In this document: positions 21,998-36,658 of the stretch, one piece after another | Layout of the letters: each line of letters opens with the position of its first letter | Position numbering within the stretch: the first letter of the stretch is position 1 | NCBI GenBank assembly: GCA_963573315.1 | Contig: CAUYJH010000031.1 | Location: 1 to 37,271, forward strand | Direction of reading: 5' to 3' | From: Entomortierella parvispora | Taxonomy: Eukaryota > Mortierellomycota > Mortierellomycetes > Mortierellales > Mortierellaceae | DNA: 37,271 nucleotides | The notes under the pieces: model-generated | What the model was told of the DNA's origin: nothing | Database searches by the model: none | Seen by the model: only the letters and a program-made list of their open reading frames with translations | Translations under genes and position numbers: made by a program

Positions 21998-24900
21998 GCA
22001 ACCAACACATCCTCCCCGTCACCAAGCAGCCATGTAGCCGGCACCCCCATCTCGCGTCAAAGCCATACCGCACTCGCCTAGTATTTTCCAACCTACTGTA
22101 CTTCTCAACCTTCTTCTCAACCTATATATCTACTTCTCAGCCTACTTCTCAACCTAGTGAACGTTTCATTCAATTTGGTGGGGACCTGATGACCTTTGTT
22201 TTCTTGATCAACTATTACTTCAAGAGATTCATGTTGTCATTGTTGACGAACACTGCTCGGTTCCTCTCATCAGGAATATTGAAAAGAGTTGACATTTCTT
22301 TTTTTATTTATTGTACAGTGATCGCGCGTTTACTTCTTAGTCTGTGGTCACTCAAAGGAACAAGATCGATGATGGGTCTCTGTATTAAAATCACGAAGAG
22401 AACAGAAAGATGGCATCCATTCAAAGGTACAAGGACAATACGGTCCCAGGGGCCATGGGTTCGATCTCGAAGAGAAGAGCGGCACCGCATCACGTTGGAA
22501 GTGACCGTTCCCCGCCAAGCGATGGAGAGGAGAAGTGAGCAACAGTCAACGACAAAAAAATAGAGAACTCTTGACAAAGTACCTCACCAAAGGCCGAGAT
22601 CACCCCTCATACACAAATCCAGCCTATCAAAATAGCTAAAAGTACACACCAGTATGCAGAGGAGGACATGATGAAGGACTCCTAGAGTCGATCGATCCTC
22701 ACACGACATCTGGCTTGATGCGCACTCTTCTTCGCCTATGATATGGAAGGTATAGGGTAGAGTTTGGATCTCGGAAAAGGGCTTCAGAGGACTGTAATGA
22801 TCAGAGAGAGACTCTAGTCGGCCTGCGTTGACAATGCTCCTCTCGTTCACGAGGATGGGGTGGGTGAGGACACGGTGCGGGGTTTGGTTCCTAAGAAGTG
22901 GCAAGACTATGTAAATGGTCAGTGGACGCTATCAAGACGCGGTTGCACCTCTATTGCAATTAACCTAGCCAGGGGCTTCCCACCAGCCGCAGAGGTGTTT
23001 CTCAGAGTGGCCCCCCCATCTCCCCCACACCCCGCACCCGCACCCAAGCCCATCCCTCCACTCTCACCCCCTTCTGCTATTGTCCACCTGTAGGTGGGGC
23101 CCCAACCATCTTCCGTGAATGGAGGTAGCCGCGGAGGAGGAGTTTTCTGGGCCAGGATGGCGCTTACCCCCCCCCCCCCCTCTCCCTCTCCCTCTTGTCC
23201 TCTCTTTGCATCCAACGCCCTCACCCAGCCCACACCCCCTTCTGCAATTATGCACCTGTAGGTGGGGCCCCAACCATCTTCCGATAATGGAGACAGCCGC
23301 GGAGGAGGTGTTTCTGGGTCAGGATGGTGCTTAACCCCCCCCCTCTCCCTCTCCCTCTTGTCCTCTCTTCGCCACCTAAAGTCTTCATTGAAATTCACAC
23401 AAGCGCCATAGACGCCTTGTCTTGGAGCGCTTAGCCCACTGCCATTACCTTGTTTGAGCTCAAAGGGGTGGACGACCTGAATGGAATGTGATCCTTGCGG
23501 AAGACTTGGTTCCTAAGAAGTGGAAAGACTGTGTAAATGGTCAGCGGACGCTACCAAGACGCGTGTAAACCCACTTTGTACAGATGTCTCTCAGAGGTCG
23601 GCCCCAGCCTCACTCACTCCCTTCGACTTTATCCACGGAGGGGGCCAGATCACTACATAACAGTGCCAGCCGAAGAAGGTTGAGGACAGCCAGCCCACCG
23701 CCACTATTCATCATTGAAACTTCACACAGGCACCAAAGGACGCCCTGCCCTGAAGCGCTGAGGCCACTGCCATTACCTTGTCTTTGTCCAGGAGCCGACG
23801 GTATGGATGGAATATGGATATGGATATGGTCCATGTGTCCAGTGCTTGGTCCTGTGCATCCACTTGGCCCCGAAGAAATAATAGTAATAGCCGTACCATG
23901 GATGGAGGTAGCACCGATGAGATGGCTAGGATGGGAGAGGAGAAAGCTGTCCTCTTCTTGGGCTTTGGATGGCGGATGGCGCGTACTTTGACTCCCTTCG
24001 ATGGATGGATGGACGGATGGATGGACGACGCGTTCTTGTTTACTTGAAGCGGGACTGCTTTTTGTGTTGACTGGTGGCAAGCCAGCCGCAGCAGAAAAGC
24101 TGGCAGGCAGGGGAGGCGTTCTTGGTGGGCGGTCACCACTGAAAGCGTGCAAAGATGCAAGGGTGCAAGGACCGAGCATGCTCCAAAGAGCCGGGGTTGC
24201 TGTGGAGTCTCTGAAAGCGAGCCTCTGAAAGCAGCGGATGTTGTTGAAAGGCCGGTGGCCTCTGGCGGAGTTGAAGGTAGCCAGTTGAGAGGCGCTACCC
24301 TCGGTCTCTTTGTAGGGAAGAGACGTTCTTGAAGGACAGCGGGCGGCAGAGGACAGAGCTTTCTTTTGGAGAGCGAAGCGCGTCACCAGAGAGGCAGATG
24401 GAGCTGGTATTTTTCAGGAACTGGGTCTCTTGAGACCTGGCTTATGCTTCTCTGGGCCCGAGACGAGAGCTCAGCACTTGTGCTTGTTACTGACCACGCG
24501 GTTTGAAGAACGCGCGCTAGCCTGGGCTGTGCTGCAGTGCTACAAGAGACTACAGGATAGACATGCAAGGGGGCGTTAGTGACTGAAGTACACAAACGAA
24601 GGCCTAGGAAGTAGGGCGCAAGGGATTTTTTTGTTTGGCTGGATTTCATATATTTTAGTTCAGCTCAGAGCATACCTTAAAAAAAACACGAGCCGTGCTC
24701 TTGTGTCTGAGTTGCACGCGAGTGCTGGGCTTGGTTGGACAACCCTTGGAGCCATGGCAGAGATGGATCATGACTGAAATGGAAATGTGCATGTGAAATG
24801 TCAGTGGGAATGTAGGGTGGGTGTGGGGAGGAGGGGAGGTGGTGAGAGAGAAAAAAAAGAAAACAAAAAATCAGCGCGCGCATTTTTGTATCTGCAGCGG

Positions 24901-25663
24901 AGAGGTCTGGTCCCGTGTAAACGGTCTGAACGGTCTAACCCTGTGTAAACGGTCGAACACCGTGTAAACAACGGTCCAGCTACATGGCCAGATAGCCCTT
25001 TTCCCTTCTTTTCCATGCACACTCGGTCCGGTGGCTTGAACGCAATTACGAAGGTGGACCTTGTCCTAGGGTCCGCAAGAGAGGTTCATTCCTACAAGTG
25101 GCACGCGTACCAACATTGTCTTTGAAGTTCTCGGAGAGGGAGGAGGCACCGTGGAGAATGGAGAATCAGATGGCACTGGCTGCATCCCACCATAGCTCGG
25201 GGGGGGGGGTTTTGTTCTCATGCCTCCGTCTACCTGTCAGATCCTGAAAACTGGAAGGAGGAAGACGTCTCCTCAGTGAAGATATCTGTCGTGTTGGATC
25301 CGATCATCGGATCCTGGACCCTGGATCCATAAAGGTTGCGGTGGAGGGTCCATCTCTCTTTTTAATGACCGATCCTTCTCGGGAAAAGAAAAAGAAGCAG
25401 ACGTGCTCGGTCTTGATATGTTCTGGAGAGTGGTCAGGAGCACAAAAGGAGGCGGGCATCTCCCTTCTTCCCTGCGTGGATCTGTTGATCTAGGATCTAG
25501 GATGGCATCCAGGACGGTGGCGACAAAAGATCCTGTCCTCTCCATTGCACTCAGAGCACTCGAGTCTCTGCTGCACCCAAAGATCAGCGATGGTGATCGG
25601 TACTCTCTCCTGGATCTCTGGCGCTCCCCCCGAGGACAAAAGTCGACAAGTCTTGGGGCGACT
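21998..25663. repeat. Array unit 7 (3666 bp, majority form)
   Basis: Majority tract lengths (C14, C9, A8, G11), although both neighbours (units 6 and 8) carry the C13/G10 combination. Confidence 0.97.
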
Positions 25664-28600
25664 GCAACCAACACATCCTCCCCGTCACCAAGCAGCCATG
25701 TAGCCGGCACCCCCATCTCGCGTCAAAGCCATACCGCACTCGCCTAGTATTTTCCAACCTACTGTACTTCTCAACCTTCTTCTCAACCTATATATCTACT
25801 TCTCAGCCTACTTCTCAACCTAGTGAACGTTTCATTCAATTTGGTGGGGACCTGATGACCTTTGTTTTCTTGATCAACTATTACTTCAAGAGATTCATGT
25901 TGTCATTGTTGACGAACACTGCTCGGTTCCTCTCATCAGGAATATTGAAAAGAGTTGACATTTCTTTTTTTATTTATTGTACAGTGATCGCGCGTTTACT
26001 TCTTAGTCTGTGGTCACTCAAAGGAACAAGATCGATGATGGGTCTCTGTATTAAAATCACGAAGAGAACAGAAAGATGGCATCCATTCAAAGGTACAAGG
26101 ACAATACGGTCCCAGGGGCCATGGGTTCGATCTCGAAGAGAAGAGCGGCACCGCATCACGTTGGAAGTGACCGTTCCCCGCCAAGCGATGGAGAGGAGAA
26201 GTGAGCAACAGTCAACGACAAAAAAATAGAGAACTCTTGACAAAGTACCTCACCAAAGGCCGAGATCACCCCTCATACACAAATCCAGCCTATCAAAATA
26301 GCTAAAAGTACACACCAGTATGCAGAGGAGGACATGATGAAGGACTCCTAGAGTCGATCGATCCTCACACGACATCTGGCTTGATGCGCACTCTTCTTCG
26401 CCTATGATATGGAAGGTATAGGGTAGAGTTTGGATCTCGGAAAAGGGCTTCAGAGGACTGTAATGATCAGAGAGAGACTCTAGTCGGCCTGCGTTGACAA
26501 TGCTCCTCTCGTTCACGAGGATGGGGTGGGTGAGGACACGGTGCGGGGTTTGGTTCCTAAGAAGTGGCAAGACTATGTAAATGGTCAGTGGACGCTATCA
26601 AGACGCGGTTGCACCTCTATTGCAATTAACCTAGCCAGGGGCTTCCCACCAGCCGCAGAGGTGTTTCTCAGAGTGGCCCCCCCATCTCCCCCACACCCCG
26701 CACCCGCACCCAAGCCCATCCCTCCACTCTCACCCCCTTCTGCTATTGTCCACCTGTAGGTGGGGCCCCAACCATCTTCCGTGAATGGAGGTAGCCGCGG
26801 AGGAGGAGTTTTCTGGGCCAGGATGGCGCTTACCCCCCCCCCCCCTCTCCCTCTCCCTCTTGTCCTCTCTTTGCATCCAACGCCCTCACCCAGCCCACAC
26901 CCCCTTCTGCAATTATGCACCTGTAGGTGGGGCCCCAACCATCTTCCGATAATGGAGACAGCCGCGGAGGAGGTGTTTCTGGGTCAGGATGGTGCTTAAC
27001 CCCCCCCCTCTCCCTCTCCCTCTTGTCCTCTCTTCGCCACCTAAAGTCTTCATTGAAATTCACACAAGCGCCATAGACGCCTTGTCTTGGAGCGCTTAGC
27101 CCACTGCCATTACCTTGTTTGAGCTCAAAGGGGTGGACGACCTGAATGGAATGTGATCCTTGCGGAAGACTTGGTTCCTAAGAAGTGGAAAGACTGTGTA
27201 AATGGTCAGCGGACGCTACCAAGACGCGTGTAAACCCACTTTGTACAGATGTCTCTCAGAGGTCGGCCCCAGCCTCACTCACTCCCTTCGACTTTATCCA
27301 CGGAGGGGGCCAGATCACTACATAACAGTGCCAGCCGAAGAAGGTTGAGGACAGCCAGCCCACCGCCACTATTCATCATTGAAACTTCACACAGGCACCA
27401 AAGGACGCCCTGCCCTGAAGCGCTGAGGCCACTGCCATTACCTTGTCTTTGTCCAGGAGCCGACGGTATGGATGGAATATGGATATGGATATGGTCCATG
27501 TGTCCAGTGCTTGGTCCTGTGCATCCACTTGGCCCCGAAGAAATAATAGTAATAGCCGTACCATGGATGGAGGTAGCACCGATGAGATGGCTAGGATGGG
27601 AGAGGAGAAAGCTGTCCTCTTCTTGGGCTTTGGATGGCGGATGGCGCGTACTTTGACTCCCTTCGATGGATGGATGGACGGATGGATGGACGACGCGTTC
27701 TTGTTTACTTGAAGCGGGACTGCTTTTTGTGTTGACTGGTGGCAAGCCAGCCGCAGCAGAAAAGCTGGCAGGCAGGGGAGGCGTTCTTGGTGGGCGGTCA
27801 CCACTGAAAGCGTGCAAAGATGCAAGGGTGCAAGGACCGAGCATGCTCCAAAGAGCCGGGGTTGCTGTGGAGTCTCTGAAAGCGAGCCTCTGAAAGCAGC
27901 GGATGTTGTTGAAAGGCCGGTGGCCTCTGGCGGAGTTGAAGGTAGCCAGTTGAGAGGCGCTACCCTCGGTCTCTTTGTAGGGAAGAGACGTTCTTGAAGG
28001 ACAGCGGGCGGCAGAGGACAGAGCTTTCTTTTGGAGAGCGAAGCGCGTCACCAGAGAGGCAGATGGAGCTGGTATTTTTCAGGAACTGGGTCTCTTGAGA
28101 CCTGGCTTATGCTTCTCTGGGCCCGAGACGAGAGCTCAGCACTTGTGCTTGTTACTGACCACGCGGTTTGAAGAACGCGCGCTAGCCTGGGCTGTGCTGC
28201 AGTGCTACAAGAGACTACAGGATAGACATGCAAGGGGGCGTTAGTGACTGAAGTACACAAACGAAGGCCTAGGAAGTAGGGCGCAAGGGATTTTTTTGTT
28301 TGGCTGGATTTCATATATTTTAGTTCAGCTCAGAGCATACCTTAAAAAAAACACGAGCCGTGCTCTTGTGTCTGAGTTGCACGCGAGTGCTGGGCTTGGT
28401 TGGACAACCCTTGGAGCCATGGCAGAGATGGATCATGACTGAAATGGAAATGTGCATGTGAAATGTCAGTGGGAATGTAGGGTGGGTGTGGGGAGGAGGG
28501 GAGGTGGTGAGAGAGAAAAAAAAGAAAACAAAAAATCAGCGCGCGCATTTTTGTATCTGCAGCGGAGAGGTCTGGTCCCGTGTAAACGGTCTGAACGGTC

Positions 28601-29327
28601 TAACCCTGTGTAAACGGTCGAACACCGTGTAAACAACGGTCCAGCTACATGGCCAGATAGCCCTTTTCCCTTCTTTTCCATGCACACTCGGTCCGGTGGC
28701 TTGAACGCAATTACGAAGGTGGACCTTGTCCTAGGGTCCGCAAGAGAGGTTCATTCCTACAAGTGGCACGCGTACCAACATTGTCTTTGAAGTTCTCGGA
28801 GAGGGAGGAGGCACCGTGGAGAATGGAGAATCAGATGGCACTGGCTGCATCCCACCATAGCTCGGGGGGGGGGTTTTGTTCTCATGCCTCCGTCTACCTG
28901 TCAGATCCTGAAAACTGGAAGGAGGAAGACGTCTCCTCAGTGAAGATATCTGTCGTGTTGGATCCGATCATCGGATCCTGGACCCTGGATCCATAAAGGT
29001 TGCGGTGGAGGGTCCATCTCTCTTTTTAATGACCGATCCTTCTCGGGAAAAGAAAAAGAAGCAGACGTGCTCGGTCTTGATATGTTCTGGAGAGTGGTCA
29101 GGAGCACAAAAGGAGGCGGGCATCTCCCTTCTTCCCTGCGTGGATCTGTTGATCTAGGATCTAGGATGGCATCCAGGACGGTGGCGACAAAAGATCCTGT
29201 CCTCTCCATTGCACTCAGAGCACTCGAGTCTCTGCTGCACCCAAAGATCAGCGATGGTGATCGGTACTCTCTCCTGGATCTCTGGCGCTCCCCCCGAGGA
29301 CAAAAGTCGACAAGTCTTGGGGCGACT
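25664..29327. repeat. Array unit 8 (3664 bp, shortest copy)
   Basis: The first C tract (26833-26845) has 13 C and the G tract (28864-28873) has 10 G, as in unit 6, but without unit 6's extra A. Confidence 0.97.
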
Positions 29328-32300
29328 GCAACCAACACATCCTCCCCGTCACCAAGCAGCCATGTAGCCGGCACCCCCATCTCGCGTCAAAGCCATACCG
29401 CACTCGCCTAGTATTTTCCAACCTACTGTACTTCTCAACCTTCTTCTCAACCTATATATCTACTTCTCAGCCTACTTCTCAACCTAGTGAACGTTTCATT
29501 CAATTTGGTGGGGACCTGATGACCTTTGTTTTCTTGATCAACTATTACTTCAAGAGATTCATGTTGTCATTGTTGACGAACACTGCTCGGTTCCTCTCAT
29601 CAGGAATATTGAAAAGAGTTGACATTTCTTTTTTTATTTATTGTACAGTGATCGCGCGTTTACTTCTTAGTCTGTGGTCACTCAAAGGAACAAGATCGAT
29701 GATGGGTCTCTGTATTAAAATCACGAAGAGAACAGAAAGATGGCATCCATTCAAAGGTACAAGGACAATACGGTCCCAGGGGCCATGGGTTCGATCTCGA
29801 AGAGAAGAGCGGCACCGCATCACGTTGGAAGTGACCGTTCCCCGCCAAGCGATGGAGAGGAGAAGTGAGCAACAGTCAACGACAAAAAAATAGAGAACTC
29901 TTGACAAAGTACCTCACCAAAGGCCGAGATCACCCCTCATACACAAATCCAGCCTATCAAAATAGCTAAAAGTACACACCAGTATGCAGAGGAGGACATG
30001 ATGAAGGACTCCTAGAGTCGATCGATCCTCACACGACATCTGGCTTGATGCGCACTCTTCTTCGCCTATGATATGGAAGGTATAGGGTAGAGTTTGGATC
30101 TCGGAAAAGGGCTTCAGAGGACTGTAATGATCAGAGAGAGACTCTAGTCGGCCTGCGTTGACAATGCTCCTCTCGTTCACGAGGATGGGGTGGGTGAGGA
30201 CACGGTGCGGGGTTTGGTTCCTAAGAAGTGGCAAGACTATGTAAATGGTCAGTGGACGCTATCAAGACGCGGTTGCACCTCTATTGCAATTAACCTAGCC
30301 AGGGGCTTCCCACCAGCCGCAGAGGTGTTTCTCAGAGTGGCCCCCCCATCTCCCCCACACCCCGCACCCGCACCCAAGCCCATCCCTCCACTCTCACCCC
30401 CTTCTGCTATTGTCCACCTGTAGGTGGGGCCCCAACCATCTTCCGTGAATGGAGGTAGCCGCGGAGGAGGAGTTTTCTGGGCCAGGATGGCGCTTACCCC
30501 CCCCCCCCCCTCTCCCTCTCCCTCTTGTCCTCTCTTTGCATCCAACGCCCTCACCCAGCCCACACCCCCTTCTGCAATTATGCACCTGTAGGTGGGGCCC
30601 CAACCATCTTCCGATAATGGAGACAGCCGCGGAGGAGGTGTTTCTGGGTCAGGATGGTGCTTAACCCCCCCCCTCTCCCTCTCCCTCTTGTCCTCTCTTC
30701 GCCACCTAAAGTCTTCATTGAAATTCACACAAGCGCCATAGACGCCTTGTCTTGGAGCGCTTAGCCCACTGCCATTACCTTGTTTGAGCTCAAAGGGGTG
30801 GACGACCTGAATGGAATGTGATCCTTGCGGAAGACTTGGTTCCTAAGAAGTGGAAAGACTGTGTAAATGGTCAGCGGACGCTACCAAGACGCGTGTAAAC
30901 CCACTTTGTACAGATGTCTCTCAGAGGTCGGCCCCAGCCTCACTCACTCCCTTCGACTTTATCCACGGAGGGGGCCAGATCACTACATAACAGTGCCAGC
31001 CGAAGAAGGTTGAGGACAGCCAGCCCACCGCCACTATTCATCATTGAAACTTCACACAGGCACCAAAGGACGCCCTGCCCTGAAGCGCTGAGGCCACTGC
31101 CATTACCTTGTCTTTGTCCAGGAGCCGACGGTATGGATGGAATATGGATATGGATATGGTCCATGTGTCCAGTGCTTGGTCCTGTGCATCCACTTGGCCC
31201 CGAAGAAATAATAGTAATAGCCGTACCATGGATGGAGGTAGCACCGATGAGATGGCTAGGATGGGAGAGGAGAAAGCTGTCCTCTTCTTGGGCTTTGGAT
31301 GGCGGATGGCGCGTACTTTGACTCCCTTCGATGGATGGATGGACGGATGGATGGACGACGCGTTCTTGTTTACTTGAAGCGGGACTGCTTTTTGTGTTGA
31401 CTGGTGGCAAGCCAGCCGCAGCAGAAAAGCTGGCAGGCAGGGGAGGCGTTCTTGGTGGGCGGTCACCACTGAAAGCGTGCAAAGATGCAAGGGTGCAAGG
31501 ACCGAGCATGCTCCAAAGAGCCGGGGTTGCTGTGGAGTCTCTGAAAGCGAGCCTCTGAAAGCAGCGGATGTTGTTGAAAGGCCGGTGGCCTCTGGCGGAG
31601 TTGAAGGTAGCCAGTTGAGAGGCGCTACCCTCGGTCTCTTTGTAGGGAAGAGACGTTCTTGAAGGACAGCGGGCGGCAGAGGACAGAGCTTTCTTTTGGA
31701 GAGCGAAGCGCGTCACCAGAGAGGCAGATGGAGCTGGTATTTTTCAGGAACTGGGTCTCTTGAGACCTGGCTTATGCTTCTCTGGGCCCGAGACGAGAGC
31801 TCAGCACTTGTGCTTGTTACTGACCACGCGGTTTGAAGAACGCGCGCTAGCCTGGGCTGTGCTGCAGTGCTACAAGAGACTACAGGATAGACATGCAAGG
31901 GGGCGTTAGTGACTGAAGTACACAAACGAAGGCCTAGGAAGTAGGGCGCAAGGGATTTTTTTGTTTGGCTGGATTTCATATATTTTAGTTCAGCTCAGAG
32001 CATACCTTAAAAAAAACACGAGCCGTGCTCTTGTGTCTGAGTTGCACGCGAGTGCTGGGCTTGGTTGGACAACCCTTGGAGCCATGGCAGAGATGGATCA
32101 TGACTGAAATGGAAATGTGCATGTGAAATGTCAGTGGGAATGTAGGGTGGGTGTGGGGAGGAGGGGAGGTGGTGAGAGAGAAAAAAAAGAAAACAAAAAA
32201 TCAGCGCGCGCATTTTTGTATCTGCAGCGGAGAGGTCTGGTCCCGTGTAAACGGTCTGAACGGTCTAACCCTGTGTAAACGGTCGAACACCGTGTAAACA

Positions 32301-32992
32301 ACGGTCCAGCTACATGGCCAGATAGCCCTTTTCCCTTCTTTTCCATGCACACTCGGTCCGGTGGCTTGAACGCAATTACGAAGGTGGACCTTGTCCTAGG
32401 GTCCGCAAGAGAGGTTCATTCCTACAAGTGGCACGCGTACCAACATTGTCTTTGAAGTTCTCGGAGAGGGAGGAGGCACCGTGGAGAATGGAGAATCAGA
32501 TGGCACTGGCTGCATCCCACCATAGCTCGGGGGGGGGGTTTTGTTCTCATGCCTCCGTCTACCTGTCAGATCCTGAAAACTGGAAGGAGGAAGACGTCTC
32601 CTCAGTGAAGATATCTGTCGTGTTGGATCCGATCATCGGATCCTGGACCCTGGATCCATAAAGGTTGCGGTGGAGGGTCCATCTCTCTTTTTAATGACCG
32701 ATCCTTCTCGGGAAAAGAAAAAGAAGCAGACGTGCTCGGTCTTGATATGTTCTGGAGAGTGGTCAGGAGCACAAAAGGAGGCGGGCATCTCCCTTCTTCC
32801 CTGCGTGGATCTGTTGATCTAGGATCTAGGATGGCATCCAGGACGGTGGCGACAAAAGATCCTGTCCTCTCCATTGCACTCAGAGCACTCGAGTCTCTGC
32901 TGCACCCAAAGATCAGCGATGGTGATCGGTACTCTCTCCTGGATCTCTGGCGCTCCCCCCGAGGACAAAAGTCGACAAGTCTTGGGGCGACT
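29328..32992. repeat. Array unit 9 (3665 bp)
   Basis: Differs from the majority only in the G tract (32529-32538), which has 10 G. Confidence 0.97.
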
Positions 32993-35900
32993 GCAACCAA
33001 CACATCCTCCCCGTCACCAAGCAGCCATGTAGCCGGCACCCCCATCTCGCGTCAAAGCCATACCGCACTCGCCTAGTATTTTCCAACCTACTGTACTTCT
33101 CAACCTTCTTCTCAACCTATATATCTACTTCTCAGCCTACTTCTCAACCTAGTGAACGTTTCATTCAATTTGGTGGGGACCTGATGACCTTTGTTTTCTT
33201 GATCAACTATTACTTCAAGAGATTCATGTTGTCATTGTTGACGAACACTGCTCGGTTCCTCTCATCAGGAATATTGAAAAGAGTTGACATTTCTTTTTTT
33301 ATTTATTGTACAGTGATCGCGCGTTTACTTCTTAGTCTGTGGTCACTCAAAGGAACAAGATCGATGATGGGTCTCTGTATTAAAATCACGAAGAGAACAG
33401 AAAGATGGCATCCATTCAAAGGTACAAGGACAATACGGTCCCAGGGGCCATGGGTTCGATCTCGAAGAGAAGAGCGGCACCGCATCACGTTGGAAGTGAC
33501 CGTTCCCCGCCAAGCGATGGAGAGGAGAAGTGAGCAACAGTCAACGACAAAAAAATAGAGAACTCTTGACAAAGTACCTCACCAAAGGCCGAGATCACCC
33601 CTCATACACAAATCCAGCCTATCAAAATAGCTAAAAGTACACACCAGTATGCAGAGGAGGACATGATGAAGGACTCCTAGAGTCGATCGATCCTCACACG
33701 ACATCTGGCTTGATGCGCACTCTTCTTCGCCTATGATATGGAAGGTATAGGGTAGAGTTTGGATCTCGGAAAAGGGCTTCAGAGGACTGTAATGATCAGA
33801 GAGAGACTCTAGTCGGCCTGCGTTGACAATGCTCCTCTCGTTCACGAGGATGGGGTGGGTGAGGACACGGTGCGGGGTTTGGTTCCTAAGAAGTGGCAAG
33901 ACTATGTAAATGGTCAGTGGACGCTATCAAGACGCGGTTGCACCTCTATTGCAATTAACCTAGCCAGGGGCTTCCCACCAGCCGCAGAGGTGTTTCTCAG
34001 AGTGGCCCCCCCATCTCCCCCACACCCCGCACCCGCACCCAAGCCCATCCCTCCACTCTCACCCCCTTCTGCTATTGTCCACCTGTAGGTGGGGCCCCAA
34101 CCATCTTCCGTGAATGGAGGTAGCCGCGGAGGAGGAGTTTTCTGGGCCAGGATGGCGCTTACCCCCCCCCCCCCCTCTCCCTCTCCCTCTTGTCCTCTCT
34201 TTGCATCCAACGCCCTCACCCAGCCCACACCCCCTTCTGCAATTATGCACCTGTAGGTGGGGCCCCAACCATCTTCCGATAATGGAGACAGCCGCGGAGG
34301 AGGTGTTTCTGGGTCAGGATGGTGCTTAACCCCCCCCCCTCTCCCTCTCCCTCTTGTCCTCTCTTCGCCACCTAAAGTCTTCATTGAAATTCACACAAGC
34401 GCCATAGACGCCTTGTCTTGGAGCGCTTAGCCCACTGCCATTACCTTGTTTGAGCTCAAAGGGGTGGACGACCTGAATGGAATGTGATCCTTGCGGAAGA
34501 CTTGGTTCCTAAGAAGTGGAAAGACTGTGTAAATGGTCAGCGGACGCTACCAAGACGCGTGTAAACCCACTTTGTACAGATGTCTCTCAGAGGTCGGCCC
34601 CAGCCTCACTCACTCCCTTCGACTTTATCCACGGAGGGGGCCAGATCACTACATAACAGTGCCAGCCGAAGAAGGTTGAGGACAGCCAGCCCACCGCCAC
34701 TATTCATCATTGAAACTTCACACAGGCACCAAAGGACGCCCTGCCCTGAAGCGCTGAGGCCACTGCCATTACCTTGTCTTTGTCCAGGAGCCGACGGTAT
34801 GGATGGAATATGGATATGGATATGGTCCATGTGTCCAGTGCTTGGTCCTGTGCATCCACTTGGCCCCGAAGAAATAATAGTAATAGCCGTACCATGGATG
34901 GAGGTAGCACCGATGAGATGGCTAGGATGGGAGAGGAGAAAGCTGTCCTCTTCTTGGGCTTTGGATGGCGGATGGCGCGTACTTTGACTCCCTTCGATGG
35001 ATGGATGGACGGATGGATGGACGACGCGTTCTTGTTTACTTGAAGCGGGACTGCTTTTTGTGTTGACTGGTGGCAAGCCAGCCGCAGCAGAAAAGCTGGC
35101 AGGCAGGGGAGGCGTTCTTGGTGGGCGGTCACCACTGAAAGCGTGCAAAGATGCAAGGGTGCAAGGACCGAGCATGCTCCAAAGAGCCGGGGTTGCTGTG
35201 GAGTCTCTGAAAGCGAGCCTCTGAAAGCAGCGGATGTTGTTGAAAGGCCGGTGGCCTCTGGCGGAGTTGAAGGTAGCCAGTTGAGAGGCGCTACCCTCGG
35301 TCTCTTTGTAGGGAAGAGACGTTCTTGAAGGACAGCGGGCGGCAGAGGACAGAGCTTTCTTTTGGAGAGCGAAGCGCGTCACCAGAGAGGCAGATGGAGC
35401 TGGTATTTTTCAGGAACTGGGTCTCTTGAGACCTGGCTTATGCTTCTCTGGGCCCGAGACGAGAGCTCAGCACTTGTGCTTGTTACTGACCACGCGGTTT
35501 GAAGAACGCGCGCTAGCCTGGGCTGTGCTGCAGTGCTACAAGAGACTACAGGATAGACATGCAAGGGGGCGTTAGTGACTGAAGTACACAAACGAAGGCC
35601 TAGGAAGTAGGGCGCAAGGGATTTTTTTGTTTGGCTGGATTTCATATATTTTAGTTCAGCTCAGAGCATACCTTAAAAAAAACACGAGCCGTGCTCTTGT
35701 GTCTGAGTTGCACGCGAGTGCTGGGCTTGGTTGGACAACCCTTGGAGCCATGGCAGAGATGGATCATGACTGAAATGGAAATGTGCATGTGAAATGTCAG
35801 TGGGAATGTAGGGTGGGTGTGGGGAGGAGGGGAGGTGGTGAGAGAGAAAAAAAAGAAAACAAAAAATCAGCGCGCGCATTTTTGTATCTGCAGCGGAGAG

Positions 35901-36658
35901 GTCTGGTCCCGTGTAAACGGTCTGAACGGTCTAACCCTGTGTAAACGGTCGAACACCGTGTAAACAACGGTCCAGCTACATGGCCAGATAGCCCTTTTCC
36001 CTTCTTTTCCATGCACACTCGGTCCGGTGGCTTGAACGCAATTACGAAGGTGGACCTTGTCCTAGGGTCCGCAAGAGAGGTTCATTCCTACAAGTGGCAC
36101 GCGTACCAACATTGTCTTTGAAGTTCTCGGAGAGGGAGGAGGCACCGTGGAGAATGGAGAATCAGATGGCACTGGCTGCATCCCACCATAGCTCGGGGGG
36201 GGGGTTTTGTTCTCATGCCTCCGTCTACCTGTCAGATCCTGAAAACTGGAAGGAGGAAGACGTCTCCTCAGTGAAGATATCTGTCGTGTTGGATCCGATC
36301 ATCGGATCCTGGACCCTGGATCCATAAAGGTTGCGGTGGAGGGTCCATCTCTCTTTTTAATGACCGATCCTTCTCGGGAAAAGAAAAAGAAGCAGACGTG
36401 CTCGGTCTTGATATGTTCTGGAGAGTGGTCAGGAGCACAAAAGGAGGCGGGCATCTCCCTTCTTCCCTGCGTGGATCTGTTGATCTAGGATCTAGGATGG
36501 CATCCAGGACGGTGGCGACAAAAGATCCTGTCCTCTCCATTGCACTCAGAGCACTCGAGTCTCTGCTGCACCCAAAGATCAGCGATGGTGATCGGTACTC
36601 TCTCCTGGATCTCTGGCGCTCCCCCCGAGGACAAAAGTCGACAAGTCTTGGGGCGACT
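32993..36658. repeat. Array unit 10 (3666 bp)
   Basis: The second C tract (34330-34339) has 10 C, shared only with unit 1. The G tract (36195-36204) has 10 G, shared with units 6, 8 and 9. The two changes cancel in total length. Confidence 0.97.
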
